Source: an uncultured Synergistales bacterium
GTDB taxonomy: Bacteria > Synergistota > Synergistia > Synergistales > Aminobacteriaceae
DNA length: 17,252 nucleotides
Direction of reading: 5' to 3'
NCBI GenBank assembly: GCA_905233295.1
Contig: CAJODX010000003.1
Location: 1 to 17,252 of the forward strand
In this document: positions 1 to 7,515 of the stretch, one piece after another
Layout of the letters: every line of letters starts with the position of its first letter
Numbering within the stretch: the first letter of the stretch is position 1
The notes under the pieces: generated by a model
Told to the model about the DNA's origin: nothing
The model's database searches: none
Seen by the model: only the letters and a program-made list of their open reading frames with translations
Made by a program: the position numbers and the translations under genes

Positions 1-333
1 TGCATTGCGTCTTGAACTTCCGAAACCTCCGAAGCCGCCGCCGAAAGCCTGTGAGAATATGTCCCCGAATAAATCGCCTAAATCCATTCCGCCCATGCCT
101 CCGAAGGGATTGGAATTTGGATCTGCCGTTCCGAACTGGTCATAGCGTGCTCGTTTGTCAGAGTCGCTGAGAACTGAATAAGCGGCGTTAATCTTCTTGA
201 ATTTTTCTTCTATATCTTTATCGCCCGGGTGAGAGTCGGGGTGATACTTTTTGACGAGCTGACGGTAAGCCTTTTTGATGTCATCCTGCGAAGCATCACG
301 ACTGACACCTAAAATTTCGTATAAATCTTCCAA
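1..333 (-). CDS. dnaJ: Chaperone DnaJ, N-terminal part (cut by window edge)
   Basis: Hsp40 co-chaperone that stimulates DnaK ATP hydrolysis and delivers unfolded clients in the cytoplasm. The visible 111 residues hold a complete J domain (about residues 3-66) with the invariant HPD tripeptide in the KYHPDSHPGD stretch and the usual helix IV ending in RARYDQFG. A Gly/Phe-rich linker (GGMGGMDLGDLFGDIF and further GGGFGGFG) follows before the edge. The zinc-finger and C-terminal substrate domains lie outside, so a shorter DnaJ-like protein such as CbpA cannot be excluded, though the linker favours true DnaJ. No in-frame ATG or GTG lies nearby. The best start is TTG at 333, 13 bases after AAGGAG, a rather long spacing. 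It follows the coiled-coil gene on the same strand, separated by an inverted heptamer repeat. Confidence 0.88.
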   Translation of the reverse strand, partial: MEDLYEILGVSRDASQDDIKKAYRQLVKKYHPDSHPGDKDIEEKFKKINAAYSVLSDSDKRARYDQFGTADPNSNPFGGMGGMDLGDLFGDIFSQAFGGGFGGFGSSRRNA

Positions 334-362
334 ACTGAAAAAAACACTCCTTTATAATAAGC

Positions 363-430
363 AAGAATTAGGAAGCAGGAAGTGAAAAACAAAAAATCTT
401 TTAGTTCCTACTTCCTAACTCCTAATTCTT
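363..430. repeat. Imperfect inverted repeat built of 7-base units
   Basis: Two 21-base arms (363-383 and 410-430) are inverted copies with 18 of 21 positions matching; the only differences are a central triplet. Each arm shows 7-base periodicity: the right arm and its flank read TTCCTAC, TTCCTAA, CTCCTAA, TTCTTAT from 405 to 432. The 26-base spacer is A/T-rich. In RNA it would form a long hairpin between the coiled-coil gene and dnaJ. Without a clear T-tract it is not a typical intrinsic terminator. It may be a dispersed palindromic or heptameric repeat; one copy cannot show that. Confidence 0.6.
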
Positions 431-439
431 ATTTGATTA

Positions 440-1714
440 TTATTTTGTGCGTCTGCGCGGTGCGGCGTTGCGTGTTTCAAGCCTCTTTTTAAGCTCCAGA
501 GCCGGCTTGTAATCAGGATTAATTTCAAGAGCCCTGTTCGCCCATGTCAGAGCCTCCTCGCGTTTGTTGCGGATTCTCTCGGCTGAAAGCCCTGCCCAGT
601 ATGCCGCAAGATAATTGGCCTTGGGCGCGGTTTCATAAGCCTTAGTGTAATCTTCGAGAGCCTGAGTTACCCTTCCAGCGTTGTATTTCTGGTATGCTGT
701 CCTCTGCATTGCGATAAGCTCACGCCTTGTCTGAGCCGGAATTTTGTAAGTTAAAATCAAAGCGGCTTCGGTCGAATTATTTGGCGCAAATGCAGGAAGT
801 TCCTTGATTAAGGCTTCAAGCTCTTCGAGTTCGGCTGCCTTTGCGTTAATCTCTTTCTCGCGGTTTATGAACGCTGCTTCTTTGTTCGCAAGAGCCGTGG
901 CATTATCAGTGAGTTTTTTGTTTTTATTTTCGAGTTCAGCTGACAATGCCGCAAGCTGTGAATCTTTTTTGACTGCGCCGGCGGTCTGTTCGTTAAGTTC
1001 TTTGACGGCTTCCGAAACATTTTTCATCTGCATTTCGGCTGAGGCTTCGCGTTTTGCGACTTCTTCCTCGCGCGTGTTTAATTCGGCAGTCTTGGCGTCA
1101 AGTTCTTTTTCACGTGCGGCGAGCTTCCCCTGAATGTTTTCGCGTTCAACCAAGGCAGCTTCGCGTTTCACGAGTTCGAGTTCGCGTTCCGAAAGTTTGT
1201 CGGCCTGTTCTTTCGCGCTGATTTTTGCATTGAGTTCGGCTTCACGGGCGGCAAGTTCTGATTCGCGTTTTGCGATGTCAGCTTCACGTGCGGCAAGTGA
1301 GGCTGAATTTTCGGCGAATTTTTTGGTCTCTTCGGCAAAGGTCATTTCGCGCCTTGCAAGCCCGGCCTCACGCGACATGATTTCTTTTTCGCGGTCATTA
1401 ATCTTGCTCTCGCGTCCGAAAAGAATCATTGAAGTACCGGAAATTTCCTTGAGCTTTTCCTCAAACTGCGATGCCTGAGAAGCAAGAGCCCTTTCGTTTT
1501 TTGCAAGAGCCGACTCTCTTTCCGCAAGCGATGACGCAAGGGCTTCAAGCTGTGCGGCTTTTTCATTGAGAGAGTTCTCCTTGACCGCAAGCTCATCGAC
1601 TGCACTAACCTGAGCCTGAGCCGGAGCTTCGGCCGTTACTTCGGGTTCGTCTGCATATACAGCCGGAACGAAACTTATTAGAAGCAATATCAGCAACGAT
1701 GTTTTTCTGAGCAT
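440..1714 (-). CDS. Exported coiled-coil protein with C-terminal TPR region
   Basis: No named family recognised. The 424-residue product begins with a Sec signal peptide (basic MLRK, hydrophobic core to about residue 18, likely cleavage after AVYA). Residues about 42-310 are almost pure Ala/Glu/Lys/Arg helix with many variants of AAREAEL and AKRE, a long coiled coil. A short TPR-like part follows at about 335-415 (paired helices containing YNAGRVTQALEDYTKAYETA and EALTWANRALEINPDYKPAL), then a basic tail. It is probably a periplasmic or envelope-spanning scaffold, perhaps linked to peptidoglycan or the outer membrane; this is inference from composition. The ATG at 1714 follows GGGAGG at about 10 bases. 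It stands alone: 344 bases separate it from the gene upstream. Database hits to other coiled coils may be compositional rather than homologous. Confidence 0.8.
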   Translation of the reverse strand: MLRKTSLLILLLISFVPAVYADEPEVTAEAPAQAQVSAVDELAVKENSLNEKAAQLEALASSLAERESALAKNERALASQASQFEEKLKEISGTSMILFGRESKINDREKEIMSREAGLARREMTFAEETKKFAENSASLAAREADIAKRESELAAREAELNAKISAKEQADKLSERELELVKREAALVERENIQGKLAAREKELDAKTAELNTREEEVAKREASAEMQMKNVSEAVKELNEQTAGAVKKDSQLAALSAELENKNKKLTDNATALANKEAAFINREKEINAKAAELEELEALIKELPAFAPNNSTEAALILTYKIPAQTRRELIAMQRTAYQKYNAGRVTQALEDYTKAYETAPKANYLAAYWAGLSAERIRNKREEALTWANRALEINPDYKPALELKKRLETRNAAPRRRTK

Positions 1715-1877
1715 TTTACATATTCCTCCCTGAGAAAAATTTTTGCTTTTATAATTTTATCATTATTAAAAAATTCCGGGGGTATTAACGGCAGGGAATC
1801 GCAAAAAACGAGTCGCAAGTTTTATTTTTATTTTTCTCCGTGGAAGCGTGTCCTGACAAGCCAGAATTAAGGCGGGT

Positions 1878-1901
1878 GTATTAGTAAAAGTATTAGTAAA
1901 A
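1878..1901. repeat. 12-base tandem duplication
   Basis: The unit GTATTAGTAAAA occurs twice in perfect head-to-tail order (1878-1889 and 1890-1901) just beyond the terminator hairpin. Two units only; it may be a simple slippage duplication. Confidence 0.8.
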
Positions 1902-1930
1902 ATTAAATCCCCGACTCGCGCCGGGAATTT
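1898..1930 (-). terminator. Intrinsic terminator after the Synerg-CTERM gene
   Basis: Read on the minus strand, AAATTCCCG (1930-1922) pairs with CGGGGATTT (1913-1905): a 9-bp stem with one T-G wobble and an 8-base loop, followed by AATTTTTA. A T-rich run also follows on the plus strand, so it could act in both directions. It lies about 130 bases after the stop codon at 2059. Confidence 0.65.
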
Positions 1931-2058
1931 TTATTTTGAAAATTATAGCACGAAAATAAAATAAAATTCTATTTAATGCCATATGAGTCATTTTTATTGC
2001 CCAAGAGTAAACGCTGTTGCCTTGGTTCTTGGGGTGCTGTGGAGAGTCTTGCAGTCTC

Positions 2059-4167
2059 TTATCTCTTTCTTAAAAATGCCAACGAGAGCAGAGTAAACAC
2101 GGAAGCAAAGCCAACATTACAGCCGCTGCTGGAGCTGCTGCTACCGCCGGAAGTTGTCGTGTTAGTCGCTGTGTACATTCCATATTTGCCGGTGTCCGTG
2201 AAATTCGCCGCCGCTAAAATCTGTGAAGGGACGTTGCCGCTCGTGAGCGTGTTGCCGCTTGCGTCGAGGATATTGGCTTTGATAACGTCATCGACTGCTG
2301 CGACGCCCGCATCACCAACCGACGAAGTTAATAACGAGCTGCTCTGATTAATGAGATAGATGTTGAACCTGTCGTAGGAAATCGTTCCGCTGACATCGAC
2401 ACTAACGATATACACTCCTGCTTCGTCAACACTGAGTGTAGCGATTGGATCGACGATTTTGAAACCGCTATCTAATTTCGCGTTGAGTGTGTCAGCGTTC
2501 GCAGGTGTTGTCGCGGTGTTGGTAACGTCATCATTTTCCAGAGTCTTAACGCTTGAAATATTTGAAAGCCCGGAGACATTTTTGACGATGTTGCTTTTGA
2601 CTGAGTCGGCAAGTTTGCTAACGTCAACTATTTTTACTTTTGCTGTTGGTGCTGATGCTGCCTTGGCGACATAGACGCTGTAAATTTTTCCTTCTTCGAG
2701 AGACGCGCCGACCGTTACGCCCTTAGAAATATCTGAAAGAGTTTTGAAGTCTGTTCCGTAAACATTGGCTTCGATTATGCTGTCTGCGGTTGTTTCGACT
2801 TCACCAACGCCCGCCGCCGAGACTGCCGCTGGATCTGCAAAATAAACTCTCACATCGCCGGATTTTTCGATTGTTGCTGGAACTGCGATGGTGTAAGGGA
2901 AAACGACAGTTCCGCTTGCGTCAACGCTGAGAGTTATGACGTTTTGAAAATCTGTAGCTGTTCCTCCAAGACTGCTCCGAACTTTCTCGAGAGTGTCAGC
3001 CGACTCCATGTACTCCGTGATTTTGTCGATAGTCGTTAAGCCTGTTGCTGTTGCGGAAGGTGTTATGCTCGTAATTTTAGCGGTGTTCTTGCTAATCTGG
3101 TCATCGTCGGGGTCAAGCGTAACGATTTTGGCCATATGTTCAGCGTTAATCTCGAAACTCTGCAAAAATTTTCCAGTTGAATCGAGAATCATAACGTCAG
3201 TTTCTTGATTCAGGAATAATTTTCCGTCCTCAAAGAACCAAACATTGCCTTCAATTCCGCCGACGCTTGTGTGCGTTGAGCCGTTCCATCTGTAAGGGAA
3301 CATCTTGTCTTCGCTCACGAGGGTGTAATAGAAACCGCCCTCGCCGTCGCTGACGAACATGTCTATTCCGCCATTATCAAGCGTGAAAACTTCGCTGACG
3401 TTCATATCCGAGTCGAGTGTGAAGAGACCTGTTTTGTTGTTGTATTCACCGCTGAAATAAACTTTTCCGTCGATGTATTTCATGGCTTCGGCATCTACGT
3501 CGAGACTGTCAACGATTTCGCCGGACGTTTCGATTGACGCGATTAAATCCTTGCCAGTTGACGCGTCGTAAGCAGTGATGAAAATTTTATCGCCGCTGAC
3601 AACTATTTTGTCGATGTCATCAACAGCTATTTCGCCCGTGCCGACATTGCTATGAACGATTGCGCATGTTTCGGGATTGAACACGAAAATTCCCCAACCG
3701 CTTGAACTTCCGTCAACAAAAACAGGGTGAGCTTTGTATTCGTTTTCGGCGGCTTTCGAGATAGTCTCAACGCCTTCACCGCTCAAATCCCTGCTCACTA
3801 ACGGGGTGTCGAAGTTCGACGGAGCATAAACTGAAAATTTCCCTTTTTCCGTAACTACCAGCTTACTCTCGCCCTTGTGCTTGAATGACAACAGTCCATA
3901 GCCGTCCAAAGTCTGTTCACCCTGACCCTGCTGCGGTGTTTCGCCTTGATGAATTTTTGCGAGTGGTGTCGAGTCAAAATTTCCGGAAGCATTGGGGGCT
4001 AACTTGCAAAGCCATATAGCGTTGTCATTGCTCTCGGTAAGGTAAACAAACTCTGAGGCATTGGCGGCGGAAATGAATAAGAGAACGAATAAGACCATTA
4101 ACGCGGAAAGAAAAACTACAACCTGACTTTTGGTAACGCAGTTACGAAGAGATAAGTAATTCTGCAT
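2059..4167 (-). CDS. Exported Synerg-CTERM protein
   Basis: Large exported protein of unknown function carrying the C-terminal sorting signal of Synergistetes. The signal peptide has a long hydrophobic core (about residues 16-33) ending ANA before SEFVYL. Residues about 40-350 are rich in short strand-turn units such as GKVYFSGEYNNKTGLFTL and DGEGGFYYTL, suggesting a beta-propeller-like sensor fold. Two related modules of about 90-100 residues follow (about 411-501 and 575-667), each with TLSVD near its start and a Tyr-rich strand near its end. The tail has GGSSSSSSGCN (674-684), a hydrophobic segment and RKR. I chose ATG at 4167, ten bases after AGGAAGG; the upstream in-frame TTG at 4176 sits directly against that site. 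The tail signal is probably processed or anchored at the envelope. Ligand or substrate unknown. Confidence 0.85.
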   Translation of the reverse strand: MQNYLSLRNCVTKSQVVVFLSALMVLFVLLFISAANASEFVYLTESNDNAIWLCKLAPNASGNFDSTPLAKIHQGETPQQGQGEQTLDGYGLLSFKHKGESKLVVTEKGKFSVYAPSNFDTPLVSRDLSGEGVETISKAAENEYKAHPVFVDGSSSGWGIFVFNPETCAIVHSNVGTGEIAVDDIDKIVVSGDKIFITAYDASTGKDLIASIETSGEIVDSLDVDAEAMKYIDGKVYFSGEYNNKTGLFTLDSDMNVSEVFTLDNGGIDMFVSDGEGGFYYTLVSEDKMFPYRWNGSTHTSVGGIEGNVWFFEDGKLFLNQETDVMILDSTGKFLQSFEINAEHMAKIVTLDPDDDQISKNTAKITSITPSATATGLTTIDKITEYMESADTLEKVRSSLGGTATDFQNVITLSVDASGTVVFPYTIAVPATIEKSGDVRVYFADPAAVSAAGVGEVETTADSIIEANVYGTDFKTLSDISKGVTVGASLEEGKIYSVYVAKAASAPTAKVKIVDVSKLADSVKSNIVKNVSGLSNISSVKTLENDDVTNTATTPANADTLNAKLDSGFKIVDPIATLSVDEAGVYIVSVDVSGTISYDRFNIYLINQSSSLLTSSVGDAGVAAVDDVIKANILDASGNTLTSGNVPSQILAAANFTDTGKYGMYTATNTTTSGGSSSSSSGCNVGFASVFTLLSLAFLRKR

Positions 4168-4337
4168 GTAAATCAATCCTTCCTTTTACGTAATTTTACG
4201 CGTATTTTATCATACGCATGTTTATGCAGCTTAATATTTTAGCTTCAAGTCGAAAAATAAATTACGCACTTTGAGAAATGGAATTAGGGACTTTCGCCAA
4301 TCGGTTCGTTACCCGTCAGCATATCCATTTGGCCGCT

Positions 4338-5657
4338 TCAAGCAATCATTCCCGAATAAAGGGCGTTCAAGGCTTTTTCGTAATTGCCTTCGTCAATGCC
4401 AACGATTATGTTAAGCTCGTCCGACCCTTGGTCAATCATGCGGATATTCACCCCAGCCTTTGCAAGAGCGTCGAAAACCCGTGCTGCCATTCCCTTCGCG
4501 CTTATCATGCCTTCGCCGACTACCGCAATAGCCGCAAGATTTTTTTCAATCGTGATAAAGTCAGGGTCAAGCTCGCTTTTAATTTCGCGCAAAATAATTT
4601 CGCGTTTCTGGTCAAAAAGTTCACTGTTCACAACGACCGAAATAGTATCTATTCCTGTCGGGCAATGCTCAAAAGGTATCCCGTTGCGCGCGAAAATATA
4701 CAATAATTTTGCCCCGAAGCCCGTTTCTCCGTTCATCATTGATTTATCAACACGAATGCTGGAAAATCCTTTGCGTCCTGCAATGCCTGTAACAGCGCGT
4801 TTTTCGATGTTATCAGGCAATGATGCCGCTATTAACGTGCCGTTATCATCAGGCTTGTTCGTGTTGCGTATGTTGATTGGTATTCCGGCTTTTCTGACTG
4901 GAAAAACAGCGTCTTCATGCAGAACACTTGCACCCATGTAACTGAGTTCGCGGAGTTCGGTGTATGTTATATACTCAATAACTTTCGGGTCTTTTACGAT
5001 TCTTGGATCTGCACTCAGCATTCCTGACACGTCAGTCCAGTTTTCATAAAGATCCGCTGAAACAGAACGCGCTATTATCGAGCCTGTTACGTCAGAGCCG
5101 CCGCGTGAAAAAGTTTTGATTTTTCCATCCGGCATTGAACCGTAAAATCCAGGAATTACGGCATTTTCGAGCGATTTTAATTTTTCTCCGGCAGTCGTGA
5201 ACGTTTTATTTTCATCAAGAAATCCATTCTCATCAAAGAAAATTATTTCTGCGGCATCAACAAACGTCCAACCCAAAAATTTTGCGATTATTTTGGAATT
5301 TATGTATTCGCCGCGGCTTGCAGGATAGTCTGGAGTTGTTCCAGCTTCAAGATTTTTCCTGATAATCTCAATTTCATTTTTTATATCAAAATCCACGCCC
5401 AACTCTTTGATGATTCCGGCGTAACGTTCAGAAATTTTGGCAAGTGTGCCGGAAAAATCTTCTCCGTTTTTAGCCTGCGAATGGCACTTATAGAGAAGAT
5501 CCGTGATTTTTATATCATCACTGAACCGTTTACCGGGTGCGGAGGCTACAACAAACTTTCGAGCAGGATTGGATTTTATAATCTCTGCGGCTTTTTTTAT
5601 CTGAGAAGCGTCAGCAAGTGAAGTTCCGCCGAATTTTGCGGTTATTAAATTATTCAA
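4338..5657 (-). CDS. lysC: Aspartate kinase
   Basis: Cytoplasmic ATP-dependent phosphorylation of L-aspartate to 4-phospho-aspartate, the first step towards lysine, diaminopimelate, threonine and methionine. The 439 residues show the N-terminal KFGGTS (8-13), the catalytic FSRGGSDVTGS stretch (183-193) and a conserved ELSYMGASVLHEDAV region. Two ACT regulatory domains follow (about 290-360 and 373-439); GEGMISAKGMAARVFDAL lies in the second, so feedback inhibition by an end product is likely. There is no homoserine dehydrogenase part. The start is TTG at 5657. Its AGGA motif lies in the last codons of the deacetylase gene, six bases upstream, indicating translational coupling. It is last in the dap operon, and no clear terminator was seen in the 170 bases that follow. 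Confidence 0.95.
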   Translation of the reverse strand: MNNLITAKFGGTSLADASQIKKAAEIIKSNPARKFVVASAPGKRFSDDIKITDLLYKCHSQAKNGEDFSGTLAKISERYAGIIKELGVDFDIKNEIEIIRKNLEAGTTPDYPASRGEYINSKIIAKFLGWTFVDAAEIIFFDENGFLDENKTFTTAGEKLKSLENAVIPGFYGSMPDGKIKTFSRGGSDVTGSIIARSVSADLYENWTDVSGMLSADPRIVKDPKVIEYITYTELRELSYMGASVLHEDAVFPVRKAGIPINIRNTNKPDDNGTLIAASLPDNIEKRAVTGIAGRKGFSSIRVDKSMMNGETGFGAKLLYIFARNGIPFEHCPTGIDTISVVVNSELFDQKREIILREIKSELDPDFITIEKNLAAIAVVGEGMISAKGMAARVFDALAKAGVNIRMIDQGSDELNIIVGIDEGNYEKALNALYSGMIA

Positions 5658-5663
5658 GTTGTA

Positions 5664-6803
5664 TCAGTCCTGTGAGTTAAAATTTTGTACGACAGCGGCA
5701 TGAACCGCCGAAGCTGTTATAAAGGCATCAGGCTGCGGCAAAAATTTATCGCTGTGCAAAGGATATTCGCACCCGGCACCGATGTGGTAAAAATTTCCAG
5801 TCCGAGCCATTATGTAAAATCCGAAATCTTCGCTTATGAACAGCGGTTTTTCGATTATGTGTACACGTTCGCTGCCCAAAGTTTCACGCGCTGTATTTTC
5901 AACCAGTGAAGTTAATTTTTCGTTGTCATTAACGACACCGGGACAGCTGAAAATGAAATTGCACTCGCATTTTGCACCAAAAGATTTTGAAATCTTATTG
6001 CAAATTTCTTCAAATTTCCTGCACATTTCAGCACGTTCATCTGTTCCGTAAGTCCTGATTATGCCGCGAAATTCTGAGCGTCCAGCCAAAATATTTCCTG
6101 CTGTACCAGCGTTAAGAGTTCCAACACTTACAACTCCGCCCGGAATTTTCAAAATTTCAGGGATTATATGCGCGGAAACTTCGATGGCATCAATGCCTTT
6201 ATCGCGCTGTGCCCCGTGAGCAGATTTACCAATTACAACAATTTTAAACATAGCCGAAGCAGCGTAAAAATTGCCGTATTTCACACCAACATGTCCAGCA
6301 GGCAGCATTGGATCAACGTGCGCACCGAAGACCGCATCGACATTTTCAAGCGCACCGGCTTTAATCATTCTGTCAGCGCCGCCGTCGCCTTCTTCATCGG
6401 GCTGGAACAAAAATGTAACAGAACCATGCAAATCTTTTTGATGCGCCTTTAAAATCATTGCAGCTCCTAAAACGCCTGTCATATGGACATCGTGTCCGCA
6501 CGCATGCATACAGCCTGAGTTTTGAGATACAAAAGATACTCCCGTTGCCTCATTAATTGGTAAAGCGTCAATATCTGAACGGAGCGCGGAATTTTTTCCC
6601 GGTAAAGCCCCGTCAATACGCGCTATTATGCCGGTATCTAAAACACGGCGGTGCGATATACCAATTTCATCGAGATATTTTTCGATTAATTTAGCAGTGT
6701 TAAATTCGCGGTTGCCAAGTTCGGGAGTTCTGTGAAAAGTTTCACGGATTAAAGCCAGCTTTGGAGCAAGTTCCTTAGCTTCAGCATAAAAATCTGTTTT
6801 CAT
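5664..6803 (-). CDS. M20 amidohydrolase, probable N-acetyl-diaminopimelate deacetylase
   Basis: Metal-dependent M20 peptidase-family hydrolase, 379 residues, cytoplasmic. Metal-site motifs are visible: GCMHACGHDVHMTG (98-110, with Cys102 and His104), QPDEEGDGGADRMI (134-146, with Glu137/Glu138), GAHVDP (His162) and a C-terminal histidine in YPLHSDKF. The family includes hippurate and IAA-amino-acid hydrolases and carboxypeptidases, which sequence alone cannot separate. Position decides the call: it lies 3 bases after dapH, the acetyltransferase of the acetylated DAP route, and just before lysC. It most likely removes the acetyl group from N-acetyl-LL-diaminopimelate to give LL-DAP, like Bacillus YkuR (also named DapL, a name also used for a different aminotransferase, so I give no symbol). 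ATG start at 6803 with a weak purine-rich site, suggesting coupling to dapH. Confidence 0.85.
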   Translation of the reverse strand: MKTDFYAEAKELAPKLALIRETFHRTPELGNREFNTAKLIEKYLDEIGISHRRVLDTGIIARIDGALPGKNSALRSDIDALPINEATGVSFVSQNSGCMHACGHDVHMTGVLGAAMILKAHQKDLHGSVTFLFQPDEEGDGGADRMIKAGALENVDAVFGAHVDPMLPAGHVGVKYGNFYAASAMFKIVVIGKSAHGAQRDKGIDAIEVSAHIIPEILKIPGGVVSVGTLNAGTAGNILAGRSEFRGIIRTYGTDERAEMCRKFEEICNKISKSFGAKCECNFIFSCPGVVNDNEKLTSLVENTARETLGSERVHIIEKPLFISEDFGFYIMARTGNFYHIGAGCEYPLHSDKFLPQPDAFITASAVHAAVVQNFNSQD

Positions 6804-6806
6804 TAT

Positions 6807-7511
6807 TTACAGCTTTCTCAATGAAATTTCCAGTGCCGTTTTCAGCGTTGTATTTTCATCTTTGTCTTTTATGACTCGCGCCGGACAGCCTGCGACAACT
6901 TTATTTGCCGGAACATCTTCGATTACAACAGCACCTGCCGCGACAACAGAATTTTCGCCGATATGAACACCCTCAATGACAACAGCGTTAGCTCCGATTA
7001 AAACATTATCTTCGACTATAACAGGCTTTGCACTCGCAGGTTCAATCACTCCGGCAAGAACAGCACCAGCACCAACGTGGCAATTTTTTCCGACTGTGGC
7101 ACGACCGCCCAGCACAGCACCCATGTCAATCATTGTGCCGTCTCCAATCACAGCACCAATGTTGATGATTGCACCCATCATAATAACAGCGTTTTTTCCG
7201 ATTGTAACATTGTCGCGGATTATTGCGCCGGGTTCAATTCTTGCCTGAATATTTTTGAGGTCAAGCAAAGGTATCGCGCTGTTACGTGATGAATTTTCGA
7301 TTACAATTTCATCAATTTTTGTTTTATTCGCAGTGATGACAGGCTCAAGTTCAGTCCAGTCGCCGAAAATAATTTTGTCGCGTTCACCAAAAATTTTTGC
7401 ATTTGTGCGTGAAAAATCTATCTTTTCATTTTCTTTCTCTCGAAGATAAATCTTGACAGGCGTTACCTTCTTAGCGTCCGCAATGAATTTTATAATTTCC
7501 TGAGCTTCCAA
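6807..7511 (-). CDS. dapH: Tetrahydrodipicolinate N-acetyltransferase
   Basis: Transfers acetyl from acetyl-CoA to tetrahydrodipicolinate to give N-acetyl-2-amino-6-oxopimelate, the branch-defining step of the acetylase variant of DAP synthesis. Its 234 residues nearly match Bacillus DapH (about 236). The N-terminal 85 residues form the family's alpha/beta domain; residues 90-210 are left-handed beta-helix hexapeptide repeats, with repeated I/V-G-x-x-A/T units such as GAIIRDNVTIGKNAVIMMGA and NVLIGANAVVIEGVHIG, ending PANKVVAGCPARVI. Length and N-terminus separate it from the longer succinyltransferase DapD. The start is TTG at 7511, nine bases after AAGGAGG, which overlaps the final codons of dapB. 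The stop lies 3 bases from the deacetylase gene. Confidence 0.93.
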   Translation of the reverse strand: MEAQEIIKFIADAKKVTPVKIYLREKENEKIDFSRTNAKIFGERDKIIFGDWTELEPVITANKTKIDEIVIENSSRNSAIPLLDLKNIQARIEPGAIIRDNVTIGKNAVIMMGAIINIGAVIGDGTMIDMGAVLGGRATVGKNCHVGAGAVLAGVIEPASAKPVIVEDNVLIGANAVVIEGVHIGENSVVAAGAVVIEDVPANKVVAGCPARVIKDKDENTTLKTALEISLRKL

Positions 7512-7515
7512 AATT

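Larger units (their letters stand above)
1715..2058. other. 344-base intergenic region, mostly unexplained
   Basis: No gene or RNA family was recognised here. Supported contents are the ribosome binding site of the coiled-coil gene (near 1725-1732), a terminator hairpin (1898-1930), a 12-base tandem duplication (1878-1901) and a 7-bp inverted repeat (CCCAAGA at 2000-2006 with TCTTGGG at 2027-2033) not followed by a T-tract on either strand. Much of the rest is A/T-rich and would hold the coiled-coil gene's promoter, but no convincing -35/-10 pair was seen. Confidence 0.5.

Noticed and set aside
804..1478. Two plus-strand open frames opposite the coiled-coil gene
   Set aside because: Their Ser/Ala/Phe-rich products are the antisense of Glu/Ala/Arg-rich codons; no ribosome binding sites and no family resemblance.
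2000..2033. CCCAAGA/TCTTGGG hairpin as terminator
   Set aside because: Perfect 7-bp stem but a 20-base loop and no T-tract on either strand; the hairpin at 1898-1930 is a better terminator.
1976..2347. Plus-strand open frame over the 3' end of the Synerg-CTERM gene
   Set aside because: It reads antisense to the Ser/Gly tail and duplicated module; no ribosome binding site and compositionally biased.
4177..4337. Terminator after lysC or promoter of the Synerg-CTERM gene
   Set aside because: Only an imperfect GCCAA/TTGGC dyad without T-tract, and a weak TTGAAG - 17 - ATAAAC pair; neither is good enough to annotate.
4384..4941. 185-residue plus-strand open frame
   Set aside because: Lies wholly within lysC in antisense; lysC motifs are unambiguous and this frame has no recognisable domain.
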